A stretch of DNA of 64,000 bases. Origin: Dugong dugon (taxonomy: Eukaryota; Chordata; Mammalia; Sirenia; Dugongidae). Under the pieces are notes generated by a model that worked only from the letters and a program-made list of their open reading frames with translations, was not told where the DNA came from and did not search any database. Positions 44,917 through 56,389 of this stretch are shown in pieces. Within the stretch, counting starts at the first letter, position 1, and every line of letters begins with the position of its first letter. The stretch covers positions 100,089,234 to 100,153,233 of the forward strand of contig CM057462.1 in assembly GCA_030035585.1 (NCBI GenBank). The letters run 5' to 3'. Both the position numbers and the translations under genes were made by a program.

Positions 44917-44928
44917 AGTGTTGTCCCT
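44917..44928. repeat. TSD of nested AfroSINE, right copy
   Basis: Exact copy of 44739-44750. Confidence 0.93.
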
Positions 44929-47863
44929 ATTTTTCTTCCATGATTTTTATTGTTTTAGGTTTTATATTTGGGTCTTTAATCCATTTTGACTTAGTTTTTT
45001 TGTACAGTGTGAGGAACGGGTCCTGTTTCCTTCTTTTGCAGATGGATATCCAGTTTTGCCAGCACCATTTGTTAAAAAAGACTCTCTTTTCCTCATTTAA
45101 TGGACTTTGGCCCTTTTTCAAAGATCAGCTGACCATAGGTGGATGGATTTATATCTGGGTTCTCAATTCTGTTCCTTTGGTCTATGTGTCTATCTTGTGT
45201 CAGTACCAGGCTGTTCTGACTACCATGGCTGTATAGTAGGTTCTGAGATCAGGTAGTGTGACATCTCCTAGTTTGTTCTTTTTCTTTAATAATGCTTTGC
45301 TTATCTGGGCCTCTTTCCTTCCTATATGAAGTTGATGATTAGTTTTTCCATTTCATTAAAGAATGCTGTTGGTATTTGGATCAGGATTGCATTACATCTG
45401 TAGATAGCTTTGGGTAGAATTGACATTTGCACAATGGTGAGTCTATCTATCCATGAGCATGGTATGTTTTTCCATTTATGTAGATCCCTTTGGGATTCTT
45501 GCAGTAGTGTTTTGTAGTTTTCTTTGTATAGGTCTTTTACATCCCTGGTTAGATTTATCCTTAAGTCTTTTACTTTTTTAGGGGCTATTATAAATGGTAT
45601 TGTTTTCCTGATTTTCTTTTCATTGTTCTCTTTGCTGGTGTATAGGAATCCAACTGATTTTGTATGTTTATCTTGTATCCTGCTGCTCTGCTGAATCTTT
45701 CCATTAGTTCCAGTAGATTTCTCATGGAGTCTTGAGGTTTTCTATGTACAGTATCATATCATCCGCAAACAGGGACAGTTTAACTTCTTCATTACCAATT
45801 TGGATGCCCTTTATTTCTTTTTCTTGCCTTATTGCTCTAGCTAGAACTTCCAGCATAATGGTAAATAGGAGTTGTGATAAAGCACATCCTTGTCTTGTTC
45901 CTGTTCTCAAGGGGAATGTTTTCAGCCTCTCTCCATTAAGAATGAAGTTGGCTGTTGGTTTTGCATAGATGCTCTTTATTATGTTGAGAAATTTCCCTTC
46001 TATACCTATTTTATTGAGAGTTTTTATCAGGAATGAGTGCTGGACTTTGTCAAATGCCTTTTCTGCGTTGATTGAGATGATCAGGTAATTCTTTTCTTTC
46101 CTTTTATTTATGTGGTGGATTACATTGATTGATTTTCTAATGATGAACCATCCTTGCATAACTGGTATGAATCCTACTTGGTCGTGGTGTATTATTTTTT
46201 TGATATGATGCTCAATCCTATTGACTAGAATTTTGTTCAGAATTTTTGCATCTATATTCATGAGCGATATTGGTCTGTAATTTTCTTTTTTTGTAGCATC
46301 TTTGCCTGGTTTTGGTATCAGGGTTATGCTGGCTTCATAGAATGAATTCAGAAGTGTCACTTCATTTTCTGTGTTCTGAAATAGTTTGAGTAGTACTGGT
46401 ACAAGCTCATCTCTGAATGTTTGGTAGAATTCTCCGGTGAAGCCATCTGGGCCAGGGCTTTTTTTTGTTGGGAGTTTTTTTAACCTTTTCAATCTCTTCT
46501 CTTGTTATGAGTCTGTTCTGATTTTCAACATCACTTTGTTGTAGTTTGGGTAGGTAATGTGTTTCTAGAAATTTATCCATTTCCTCTAGGTTTTCAAATT
46601 TGTTGGAGTATAGTTTTTCATAATACTCTGTTATGATCCTTTTTATTTCAGTTGGGTCTGTTGTAATGTCACCCATTTCGTTTCTTATTTGGGTTGTTTG
46701 CGTCCTCTCCTGTTTTTCTTTTGTCAGTCTGGCCAGTGGTTTGTCGATTTTGTTGATTCTTTCAAAGAACCAGGTTTTAGTTTTGTTGATTCTTTCTATT
46801 GTTTTTCTATTCTCTATTTCATTTATTTCTTCTCTGATTTTTATTATTTCATTTCTTCTTGTGGCTGTGGGCTTTTTTGCTGTTCTCTTTCTATTTTTTT
46901 GAGTCCTGTAGTTAATGTCGTGATTTTTTCCCTTTCTTCTTTTTTAATGTGTGCATCTATTGCTATAAATTGTCCTCTGAGGACTGCCTCGCTGTGTCCC
47001 AAGTGTTTTGGTATGATGTGTTTTCATTCTTGTTTGATTTTAGGAATTGTTTGATTCCATCTCTGATTTCTTCTATTACCCAGTGGTTTGTAAGCAGAGT
47101 GTTATTCAGTTTCCATGTAATTGATTTTTTTTCCTCACTCTTTCTGTTGTTAATTTCTACCTTGATGGCATTGTGGTCAGAAAAGATACTTTGTATTATC
47201 TCAACGTTTTGGATCTTGTTGAGGATTGCACTGTGGCCTAAGATGTGGTCTATTTGGAGAATGTTCCACGTGCATTGGAAAAGAATGTGTACTTTGCAGC
47301 TGTTGGGTGGAGTGTTCTATATATGTCTTTGAGGTCATGTTGGCTGATTGTACCCTTTAGGTCTTCTGTATCTTTTTTGAGTTTCTTTTTAGATGTTCTG
47401 TCCTTTACTGAGAGTGGTGTGTTGAAATCTCCTACTATTATTGTGGAACTGTCAATTTCTCTTTTCAGTACTGTTAGAGTTTGTTTTATGTATTTTGGAG
47501 CCCTGTCATTAGGTGTGTAGATGTTTATTATGGTTATGTCTTCATGATGGATTGTCCCCTTAATCATGATACAGTGTCCTTCTTTGTCTTTTATGGTGGA
47601 TTTTGTTTTAAAGTCTACTTTATCTGAGATTAGTATTACCACTCCTGCTCTTTTTTGGTAATTGTTAGCTTGATATATTTTTTCCAACCTTTGATTTTTG
47701 ATAAATATACATCTTTGCTTCTAAGGTGTGTCTCTTATAGACAGCATATTGATGGATCTTTTTTTTTTTTAATCCATTCTGTCACTCTCCGTCTCTTTAC
47801 TGGTGCATTGAGGCCATTTACATTCAGTGTAATTATTGATAGATGTGAGTTTATTGCTGTCAT

Positions 47864-48322
47864 TTTGTGGCGCTTTTTTTGTAGTGCTGACATTTTCTTT
47901 GTTCCTCTTATTCTCCTCTGCTGAATTCCTTTTGTTTGTGGCTTTTGTTTTCATTTCTTTTGTTTTTGTAGGTTTTGTTTTTACTGAGACTTTATGTTTT
48001 TCCTCTTTATTTTGATGAGTAGGTTTGTTAACTTTGTTTGTGGTTACCGTGAAATTTACCCTTATCTTTCTAAGTTTAAAACATTCTATTATTACTTGGT
48101 ATCGCCTTGCCTTCCTCTCCATTGGAAGGTTCTATAACTATACCGTTTATTCCCTTTTTTATTGTTCTGATGTTGTTGTCATTTACAGATTAACTGCTCT
48201 GATTCCCTGTTGTATTTCTTTTGGTTTTGGATAGTCCTTGAGAGTTCATTTCCTAGATTGGTATCTGGCTGGTATGATCCTGCATCCTAGATTCAGCCTG
48301 TGAGCTGAAGTTGTTTGTCCTC
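47864..48322 (-). other. Element E ORF1-ORF2 spacer with conserved open frame
   Basis: The frame through about 48122-47870 aligns at the protein level with the spacer frame of element D ('ARRYQVIIECFK', 'KVNKPTHQNKEEKHKV', '[10 protein letters not shown]'). It is not interrupted here, but it runs on out of frame into the ORF2 start region. Confidence 0.5.
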
Positions 48323-49348
48323 AGATCGAAGGACTGCCTTTAATAATTCTTGAAGTTTGGTTTGGTTTTTACATAGTCCACTAATTTCTGTTTATCTGGG
48401 AATGTCCTAACTTCACCATCATATTTGAACAAGAGTTTTGCAGGATATATTATTCTTGACTGGCAATTTTTTTCTCTCAAGGTTTTATATATGCCATCCC
48501 ATTGCCTTCTTGCCTGCATGGTTTCTGCCAAATAATCTGAGCTTAGTCTTACAGTTTTTCCTCAGTATGTGACTTTTTGTTTTTCTCAACCTGCTCTCAG
48601 GATTCTTTGTATTTCATTTTGGCAAGTATGATTATGATATGCCTTGATGATTTTCTTTTGGGGTCTATCTTATATGGGGTTCATTGAGCTTCTTGGATGG
48701 CCAGCTTTTCATCTTTCAAGATATTGGGGAAGTTTTCTGCTGGCAGTTCTTCAATGGTCTTCTCTGTGTTTTCTGTTTTCTCCCTTTGTTCTGACTCTGA
48801 TGACTTGCAAATTTTTGCTTTTGATTGTATCCCACATAATTCTCAGGTTCTCTTCATTTTTCTTCATTCTTTTTTCTGAGTTTTCCTCAAACATAGTTGT
48901 ATCCAATTGTTTGTCTTCAATTCTGCTGATCCTGTCTTCCAACCATTTCAAATCTGCTCTTCAGCCCTTCTATGACACTGTCCATTTCTGAAATCTTGTT
49001 TATGTTTTGGATTTCTAATTGTTGTTTTTGTATAATTTCTAGCTGTGAATTTATTTTGACATTTTGTTCCTGCATTATTTTCCTGAATTCTTCCCTCTTT
49101 TGTCTGTATTTTCCATGACTTTGTCTGCCATTTCCATGAATTTGTCTATTTTTTTCCTCATTTTTGTCTGCTTTTTGCTTCAACTGTTGGATGATTCTGA
49201 GTATTAGAGATTTGAATTCCCTATCAGGTAGTTGTAGTGCCTTTTCTTCTACTGGAAAGACATCTGGTATTTTATTTTGGATGCCTACTGGAACCATCCT
49301 GTCCTGTTTTTGTAAATGTTTTGATATTATCTGCTGTCTTTGGGGCAT
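48323..49348 (-). pseudogene. L1 element E ORF1 remnant
   Basis: The N-terminal piece is at 48917-49348, starting 'MPQRQQIISKHLQKQDRMVP' and running on through coiled-coil sequence. The middle is at 48751-48951 ('MWDTIKSKNLQVIRVRTKGE'), and the C-terminal part is at 48340-48531 ('CQSRIIYPAKLLFKYDGEVR'). At least three frame breaks. The N-terminus is useful because it keeps the frame that element D has lost. Confidence 0.88.
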
Positions 49349-50995
49349 TTGGTAGTTATTTTTCTCTTTTATTGATTATAGATTTGTTTGTTTCATCCTT
49401 TTTTTTTTGTTTTATTTGGCTATGTCTGAGCAGGTGGGCTGGCTGTGTGTTCTTTGTTGTTTGCTCGTCTGTGGGCATGATACTTTTTGCCTCCTTCTCC
49501 AATTGGCAGGGTCAATAGCTCAGATATGGTACAGCAGGGGAGGTCTAGCTGAAGAGGAGTTGCTGTTATGGGTTGTTTGTAGCATGTACTACAGTCACCA
49601 TGGTGGGCCAGTAATCAGTGCAGGGCAGATTCTGGTAGGCTGTGCCTGTGCTGCTTGGTGGTGTGCTACTAAGCGCATGGTGCAGGTAGGCAGGATGGAG
49701 GGAGGAGATTGTGATGCATGGAGCTAAGATGGGCATGAGAAAGAGGAGAGAGGAAAAGGAGCCAAAAACATACAAACAGAAAAGAGTGCTAGGGGAGCTT
49801 GCCGTTGGAGTGGAGAGATGACAGACTATGAAATGGAGAAAAACAAAAAGGGGAAGAAGATGAAAAAAAGTAAAGAAAAGAAAATAATGAATAAATAAAA
49901 ATTAGAAAGAAAAAAAAAATCTCCCAGGGATCCCACTGGTGTGGCTACAAGATCTGGGGAAGTTATTCCCAGGTGTTGAAATACAGCCTGGCTAGAAGGC
50001 ATAGAGGTGTCAATGCCAGGTATTCAGGGGACAGGAAGAGAAGGCATGTATAGAGAGATGAGAAACTGAGTAATGAAGAAAGACAAAAAGGTAAAAAGAG
50101 GGAAAAGAAAACAATTAAAAAAAAAAAAAAAAGAACAGAGACCACCCCCCCAAAAAAAACAGAAAAAGAAAACTCTAAAAACAGAAATGTGCTCAGGGAT
50201 CCCTCTGCACATCTGCACAAGCTAAGGGGGTAGGTCCCAAGCTGCACAGTACCGCCTGGCTAGAACGGGCTCCCAATTTGAGAAAAGAAAAAGAAAACAA
50301 ACAAACAATTCAAAAAAAACCAAAAAACAAAAAAAGCCCCGGGATCCCACCAGCCTGGCAGCATGGACCGGGAAGCAGTTTTACATTCAAGTGGCATTTC
50401 ACAGCCTTTCAGAAAGAAGCAAAGACGGAGCCTGGTATTTGAATGAAAGGAGGGGGAGGTGGTGAGAGGTAAAGAAGAAATCAAAAGAAGCGGTAAAAAG
50501 CAACACCAGCAGCCAACAAATGGCGTTCAGGGAGTCAGCCAGTGCAGGCGGGTGGAATCCAAGCAGTTGGTGCTTCCCGGCCAAGAGACTGTGGCCGTGG
50601 GAAGCAGAGGAGGCCGAGTGGGGGTGAAGAAGGGTAGGGGGCGGGAAAGCATATATTGCTCGTTACTGGTTATTCTGTCTCCTTCTGGAAGCTCCGTGAA
50701 GCTGCTTTCTTGTACCCCCTGTTCACTGGTCTCTGATAGGAGTCTAAAATGGTGGATCCATGCTGCGTTAGCTGATAGGGGACCTCTGCATGCATGTCTC
50801 CTTGCTCTCTGTTTTCTGTCAGTTTCTTATTCCATTTGGTGCTTGGCTGAGTTCTTTATCTCTTCGTTTGATGCTTAGGGTTTCAGGATTGTTGTTTTCT
50901 CTGTTTTGCTTAGTTTTTTTGGTCTTTGCTGTGGAGGGAAGGCGTGGCGCTTCTGCCTAGAGTGCCATGTTGCCGGAAGTCGCTCCTCAAAGGTT
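49349..50995 (-). promoter_or_regulatory. Element E 5' UTR, worn
   Basis: Parallels the 5' UTR of element D block by block, including 'ctcccagggatcccac', 'ggaatccaagcagttgg', 'gtgggaagcagagg' and the terminal 'gcctagagtgccatgttgcc'. Only one complete GC-rich unit is present. The last 50 bp contain a mutated YY1-like site. Confidence 0.75.
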
Positions 50996-51369
50996 TTGAT
51001 ATGATGAGTTTTCATTCTCATTTGATTCTAGGAATTTTTTTATTCTTTCTTTGATTTCTTCTAGTACCCAGTTGTTTATACACAAGGTGATATTCAGTTT
51101 CCATGCATTTGATTTTTTTTCTTGCTCTTCCTATTATTGATTTCTACTTGTACGGCATTGTGATCAAAGAGAATGCTTTGTATTATTTCAATGTTTTGGA
51201 TTTTGTTGAGGGTTGCTTTGTGGCCTAAAATGTGGTCTTCTGGAGACTGTTCCATGTGCTTTGGAAGGGGATGTATACTTTATTGCTGTTGGGTAGAGTG
51301 TTCTGTATATGTCTATGAGGTCAAGTTGGTTGATTTTGGCCTTTAGATCTTCTGTATCTTTGTTGAGTT

Positions 51370-51599
51370 GTGAGGATTCTCTTATATGTATTTGTTATTT
51401 AAAAGTTGTTTGTCACCTTACCATTTCTCTTTAATACATGCGCTTGGAGTGGAGAAGGCTGGTTGTGGAATTATAGATAGAAGATAGTCCAACACAGACC
51501 AGAGTGAAGAAGTCACATAGCAGTTTGAACTGGGATTCACATTTGAGCTTCTTCCCTGTGTATACGCGGGTAAGTTACTTAACCTCTCTAAGCCTCAGT
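51370..51599 (+). mobile_element. MIR SINE relic, left part
   Basis: After the element E junction, 'taagttacttaacctctcta' and 'agcctcagtt' are plus-strand MIR core. The MIR is split here by an LTR and continues at about 52016. Confidence 0.7.
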
Positions 51600-52015
51600 T
51601 GTCTTAGTTATCTTAGTTTCTTAGTACTGCTATAACAAAAATACCAGAAGTGGGTGACGTTAACAAACAGAAATTTATTGTCTCACAATTTAGGAGGCTA
51701 GTAATCTCAATTCAGGGTGCTGGCTCTATGGGAAAGTTCTCTTTGTCTGCTCTGGGAGAAAATCCTTGTCTCAGCTTCTCTAATGTTTTTGGCATTTCTT
51801 GACATTCTCCACGTGGCATGCCTCTTCCCTTCCATTTTTTCTTCTCTGTGTCTAATCTGCTCTTTTTATATCTCAAAAGTGGCTTAAAACACACTCTACA
51901 CTGATACGTCCTCGTTAAGGAAGAAAACCCTGTTCCCAAATGGGATTACATCCACAAGTATAGGGGTTAGGATTCCAATACGTATTTTTTTGGGACACAA
52001 TTCAATCCATAACAG
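51600..52015 (-). mobile_element. MaLR-like LTR inserted in MIR
   Basis: Starts near 'tgtcttagttatcttag' and ends 'ggacacaattcaatccataa' plus 'ca'. It carries 'acagaaatttattgtctcac' and 'tttaggaggctagtaatctc', the reverse complement of the LTR type at 54248. The exact left border is uncertain by about 10 bp. Confidence 0.8.
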
Positions 52016-52175
52016 TTGTCTAATGGAAATGATAATACCTTCTATTCCAGTTTTTTTTTAATTTATTTTTATCTCTCTCTTTTTTTTTTTTAGAATAACA
52101 TGATAACAAATATAAAATGCTTAGTACAGTTCCTGGAAATAGTAAATTAAAGGTTTATTAGGTATGCCCTTAAGG
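52016..52175 (+). mobile_element. MIR SINE relic, right part, with T-run insertion
   Basis: 'gtctaatggaaatgataata' continues MIR. A T-rich run (about 52050-52093) intervenes, and then 'aatataaaatgcttagtaca' and 'gttcctggaaatagtaaatt' complete the MIR 3' end. Confidence 0.7.
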
Positions 52176-52184
52176 AAAATAAGT

Positions 52185-52330
52185 TTTATCATCATATTCT
52201 AATATGTTACAATAACAAGTATTCCTTTTTGCCTATTATGTGCCAAGCACTGTATTCAGCCTCAGGCTGTAACAGTGAACAACACAGAAAGAAGAGAGCT
52301 CTCCGACACAGAAGATGACAGTGGTAAATA
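52185..52330 (-). mobile_element. L2 3'-end fragment
   Basis: 'gcctattatgtgccaagcac' and 'ctgtaacagtgaacaacaca' are reverse-complement L2 terminus. Confidence 0.65.
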
Positions 52331-52730
52331 TTGAAGGAAGGGAGGTAGAGAGGTGTCCTGATTTTGAAAATTCCTGTATGGCTTACTCTGTTCTTCCTCA
52401 TTCCAACAACTGCCAAGCATAAATGACTTTTATTTACTTCAGGATTGAAGTAATTGTATATGCTCAGACTAAGGTTGGGCTTGACATTCTTGTAACATGA
52501 ATACTTTTGAATTTTTGTGATGCTATGATATTTAACACAATATTGTGGAATTTATTTCCCAGCTTGTAAAGTCAATGTCAGTGCTTACTTGTAATTCCAC
52601 ATAATCAGTTCATGGAAAGTTGCAAATGTTGTCATAGTGTCCTTTGGAGCACTATGGAAATTTGAAATACAGACTGGCACTCACTATGGAATGATTTATA
52701 AATTTAATATATAACAAGACTATGTCATAA
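52331..52730. other. No recognisable feature
   Basis: About 400 bp, unassigned. Confidence 0.4.
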
Positions 52731-52905
52731 GGGTATCCTGGTGGCACAATGGTTAAGCGCTTGACTGCTAACCAAAAGGTTGACTGTTCAAACTGGTGAT
52801 CCGCTCCCATAAATATTACAGCCTAAGTAACCCTATGTGGTGATTCTATTCTGTTATACAGGGTTGCTATAAATCAGAACCTACTGGATGGCACACAATG
52901 ACATG
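52731..52905 (+). mobile_element. AfroSINE, long form with deletion
   Basis: 'tggtggcacaatggttaagc' then 'aaccaaaaggttgactgttc'. Part of the tRNA 3' half is lost, then 'tgatccgctcccataaatat' and the tail 'aacctactggatggcacaca'. Confidence 0.88.
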
Positions 52906-53119
52906 TCATTCATATATAAGAGTAGAAAATTGCATGACAACAAATTCTTTGAGAATTTGACACCAAGGCTGAGTCTGTGGTGAAGTATTTTCTATTCAGA
53001 TATTTATTTTTTGATCCCACAGCATGCCTTCCTGAGTCTTACATAGCAGTATTCTGAGGACATTCTACTTACACCCTTCTGTTACTCATAGGCTGCCAAT
53101 AATTTGGGTTATCTCAGCC

Positions 53120-53465
53120 GGATACTTAATTTATTTAACCTGAACTGCTTCCCAAATTTTCCAAGAAAATGGAGCATGTTTTCCTCTCCTGCTGGAATAT
53201 CTCTCCAGTTAATTCTAAGACTACTTTTGCCTGAAATTTTCCTCTATGTCATGGATCTGCTATAGGTATACTAATTATTTACAACTATAGCATTACATTT
53301 GTAATATATTTATCTGGGAGTTTTTTGGTATCTGATCATTGGACTATAAGCCTGCTGAGGGAAGATACTGTGTTTATTTCATTCTTTTAAATAACCTATA
53401 ATGCTCCGCATAGTGCCTGGTTAACAGATGAGACTTAAGAAAAATTTGTTGAATTGGCAAATACC
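53120..53465 (+). mobile_element. L2 LINE 3'-end relic
   Basis: 'ggactataagcctgctgagg' and 'catagtgcctggttaacaga' with 'aaaatttgttgaattggcaa' follow plus-strand L2 order. Confidence 0.78.
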
Positions 53466-53767
53466 AACTTGGGAGGCATGGAAGAGCACAAGATAAACTG
53501 ATATGCCATTGTTTATTGCTAGAAGCAAAATCAACAATTAAGAGCTAAGTCAATGTGAATAGTATTAATGCTGTGTTTTAGAGGGCCATGAATCTCATAG
53601 GATACATGCAAATTATGCATTCCTTTCAAGTGTAGCTACCACCCATCTGTCTGTGGAGGACTGCATGTTGTTATGATGCTGAACAGGTTTCAATAGAGCT
53701 TCCAGACTAAGATGGACTAGAAGGAAAGATCTAGCAATCTCCTTCCAAAAACTAGCCAATGAAAATC

Positions 53768-53777
53768 CTATGGATCA
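53768..53777. repeat. TSD of nested AfroSINE, left copy
   Basis: ctatggatca, repeated exactly at 53993-54002. Confidence 0.88.
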
Positions 53778-53992
53778 AGGTCCCTAGATGGCACAAATTG
53801 TTTGCACTCAGCTGGTAACCAAAAAGTTGGTGATTAGAACCCACCCAGTAGCACCGCAGTAAAAACAGGCCTGGCAATCTGCTTCCATAAAGATTATAGT
53901 CAGTTCTAGTCTGTAACACATGTGGTCTCTATAAGTCACAAAAACAACAACCACAGCAAAATAAACAAATAAAAATTAAAAACTAACAAACA
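53778..53992 (+). mobile_element. AfroSINE, long form, nested in RTE-like body
   Basis: 'aggtccctagatggcacaaa', 'aaccaaaaagttggtgatta', 'ctggcaatctgcttccataa' and an AACAAA-rich tail (about 53940-53992), bracketed by a 10-bp TSD. Confidence 0.92.
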
Positions 53993-54002
53993 CTATGGAT
54001 CA
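53993..54002. repeat. TSD of nested AfroSINE, right copy
   Basis: Exact copy of 53768-53777. Confidence 0.88.
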
Positions 54003-54247
54003 CAATGATCCAATCTTGTTGTACATTAGTCTAGAGCCTACTTCACGGCAGCTAACAACAACAACATCATGCAGCAGTAACCAAAAGACTCCTAAGTTTG
54101 TCAAAATACCAGACTGGATTTTTAAAAAACCAGGCTTAGCAAAGTTTGAAGTATATTGAACCCTCATCTGGAGAATGAACTGTTGACCCAGGGACCATGT
54201 GAGGCAAAGGAGGCAGAGTCCAGCTGGGTAAAGGTCAGGATAGGTGG

Positions 54248-54893
54248 TGTCATGGATTGAATTGTGTCCCTTATGAATATGTGCCAACTTGGCTAGGCCA
54301 TGATTCCCAGTATTTGTGGTTGTCCTCCATTTTGTGATGTGTTGCAAATCCTAGTCTCTATACCTGCAATTATGGTCTCATTTGGGAGTGAGTTGTCCTT
54401 TATGTTAATGAGACAGGATTAGGTTATGTTAATGAGACAGGATTAGGATGAGATGCAACATTCTTACTCAAGCCACAGCCCTGATCCAATGTAAGGTGAG
54501 TTTCTGTAGGGTGTAGCCTGCATCACCTTTTATCTTACAAGAGATAAAAGGAGAGAGAAGCAAGCAGAGAGACAGGGACCTGACTACGACTAAGAAAGAA
54601 GAGCCAGGAGTGGAGAGTGTCCTTTGGATCCAGGGTGCCTATGCTGAGAACCTCTTAGATCCAAGGGAAGATTGATGCCAAGACACATGAGATCTCCAAG
54701 GAATGCTGGGCCCACAGATGTTGAAAGGAGAGAAGGACCTTCCTCCAGAGGCAACAGAGAGAGAAAACCTTCCCCTACCTAGAGCTGGTGCCCTGAATTC
54801 AGACTACTAGCCTCCTAAACTGCAAGAGAATAAATTTGTTAAAGCCACCCATTTGTGGTATTTCTATTATCGCTGCACTAGATAACTAAGACA
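54248..54893 (+). mobile_element. Complete solo MaLR-like LTR
   Basis: Begins TGTCATGGATTG and ends GATAACTAAGACA. The flanks ggtgg (54243-54247) and ggtga (54894-54898) match 4 of 5. It has an AATAAA near 54830 and a 24-bp tandem duplication at 54401-54448. About 650 bp and well preserved. No internal retroviral sequence is next to it. Confidence 0.82.
54401..54448 (+). repeat. 24-bp tandem duplication inside LTR
   Basis: A unit beginning tatgttaatgagacaggatt is present twice, differing only at the last base. Confidence 0.93.
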
Positions 54894-54959
54894 GGTGATG
54901 ACTAGTACAGGAGATTCACCCAGAAGGATGAAGATGACAGTAGGTGGTGGTTCTATAAA

Positions 54960-55090
54960 GAATAGTAATAATTATGCAGGTAGAAGCATACAGGTGTCTT
55001 CTGTGAGCTAGGGACCCTGCTGAATACTAGGGATCCAAAGTTAGGCGACTTAGTCTCTGTCTTCAAGCATCACCGAGTTTACCATTTTCA
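54960..55090 (-). mobile_element. L2-like fragment
   Basis: 'gtgagctagggaccctgctg' and 'ctctgtcttcaagcatcacc' resemble the reverse-complement L2 end. Weak. Confidence 0.45.
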
Positions 55091-55674
55091 GTCTTTGGCT
55101 CTGCTCATTCTGTAATTTGTCTGTTTTCATTTGATAAAGGCGGCCTGACTTGGACGCTGCATTGGAAAGAAAGGCCTAACTGGTATCTCTATGTGTTATA
55201 TACACAACCCTACCTAGAAGCTGAGACCCTGACTTGGGTCAAGTAGGAAGCAATAGTGTTAACCATGAAATGAACCTGAAAAAATACTACTACTGGTTTT
55301 ATTAAATTAAGAGGGGGGGGAACCCCCTTGTATGTACTTAATTCTAAGCATAAATATTTGGGAATATGTAAGAATTTCCTTTGACTTCACCATATAATAT
55401 GCATATAACTTTCACCTTACTTTGTGTATTGGAACTTACATTCATCTATAAAAGTCATACATTGCTAACTTAACGACATCATGTTCTCATTTGGTGTTCA
55501 TGTGGTCTCTCTCAGAGACCAGTTATAATGGAATCCATTGGTGAGAACAGAAGGAATGAAAACATTCACAGGTAATGTAACACACTTTAAAAAATCAAGC
55601 AATAATTCTTTTTCCATTAAAAAAAATCAACAATACAGTTTCTAATCATCAACAAATGATTTTATCACCACGTT
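55091..55674. other. No recognisable feature
   Basis: A G-run at about 55311-55319 and AT-rich sequence. Unassigned. Confidence 0.4.
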
Positions 55675-55872
55675 GTTGTTGTGTGCTATTGAGTTGATTC
55701 CAACCCATAATGACCCTATAGGACAGAGTAGAACTGCCTAATTGGGTTTCCCAGGCTATAATCTTTACAGTCACAGATTGCCAGGTATTTTCTCCTGTGG
55801 AGCTGCTGGATGGGATTGAACCATCCTTTTGGTTAGCAGCCTAGCACTTAATCATTGTGCCACCAAGACTTC
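55675..55872 (-). mobile_element. AfroSINE, long form
   Basis: 'gtgtgctattgagttgattc', 'ggacagagtagaactgccta', long-form middle 'cacagattgccaggtatttt', end 'cattgtgccaccaagacttc'. Confidence 0.92.
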
Positions 55873-55887
55873 TTTTATCACAACAAA

Positions 55888-56056
55888 TCAAACCAAACCC
55901 AAACCTGCTGCTGTTGAGTTGATTCCGACACATAACAACCCTATAGGACAAAGTAGAACTTCCCCATAGAGTTTCCAAAGAGCGCCTGGTGGATTCGAAC
56001 CACCGACCTTTTGGTTAGCAGCCATAGTGCTTAACCACTACACCACCAGGGTTTCC
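55888..56056 (-). mobile_element. AfroSINE, short form
   Basis: 'ctgctgctgttgagttgatt', then 'ccatagagtttccaaagagc' joined directly to 'gcctggtggattcgaaccac', then 'cactacaccaccagggtttc'. Flanking 'tttatcac' words are a probable TSD. Confidence 0.94.
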
Positions 56057-56136
56057 TTTATCACCATACTAACCTAAAAAAATTTCAGCTAAATAGAAAG
56101 AAACTTGAAGTGTCTGTTCATTTATCAATCATATAC

Positions 56137-56284
56137 CGGTTGTTGGCGAGTTGATTCCAACTTACAGTGACCCTATAGGACAGAGTAGACCTGTCCCATA
56201 GGGTTTCCAAGGAATAGCTGGTGGATTTGAACTGCCGACCTTCTGGGTAGCAGCCGAGCTCTTAACCAAAGTGCCAACAGGGCT
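56137..56284 (-). mobile_element. AfroSINE, short form
   Basis: 'gttggcgagttgattccaac', 'gtttccaaggaatagctggt', 'gaactgccgaccttctgggt'. Confidence 0.93.
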
Positions 56285-56389
56285 CTAAGCTTATAGTAAG
56301 TAGATGTAAATTCACCTAGGTTTATTTTTTATATTAACTACTTTTTAAAATTGCTCAGAGGCAATTCATCTTTTTTTTTTTTTTTTTAA

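Larger units (their letters stand above)
43859..47863 (-). pseudogene. L1 element E ORF2 remnant
   Basis: The C-terminus at 43859-44182 ends 'KEKYCVRSLL'. The RT at 45722-46492 has '[16 protein letters not shown]', '[13 protein letters not shown]' and an intact FADD ('[15 protein letters not shown]'). The endonuclease is at 47250-47687 ('[14 protein letters not shown]'). The start ATG is at 47861-47863. It is broken by frameshifts (about 44.2-45.7 and 46.5-47.2 kb) and by the AfroSINE at 44751. The 3' part (to about 45.4 kb) is more diverged from element D than the rest. Confidence 0.9.
42888..51369 (-). mobile_element. L1 element E, decayed and probably mosaic
   Basis: Minus-strand L1 sequence throughout: T-run at 42888, 3' UTR to 43858, ORF2 43859-47863, spacer, ORF1, a 5' UTR to about 50995 with a worn YY1-like site, and then another piece of ORF2 (51000-51369, codons about 162-287). 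That piece cannot belong in sequence to a simple full-length copy. See the finding on mosaic origin. Confidence 0.88.
53595..54065 (+). mobile_element. RTE-like 3' body (SINE or LINE end) split by AfroSINE
   Basis: 'ccacccatctgtctgtggag', 'gttgttatgatgctgaacag', 'gcttccagactaagatggac' and 'gaaaatcctatggatca' are the same body as at 2939-3302. It is interrupted by an AfroSINE and resumes 'ctatggatcacaatgatcc' to 'gcagctaacaacaacaacat'. Confidence 0.75.

Noticed and set aside
46980-47010. Possible insertion border inside element E at the ORF2 codon matching the 51-kb piece
   Set aside because: ORF2 order is continuous across this point and there is no poly-A or TSD, so the younger L1 border is not here.
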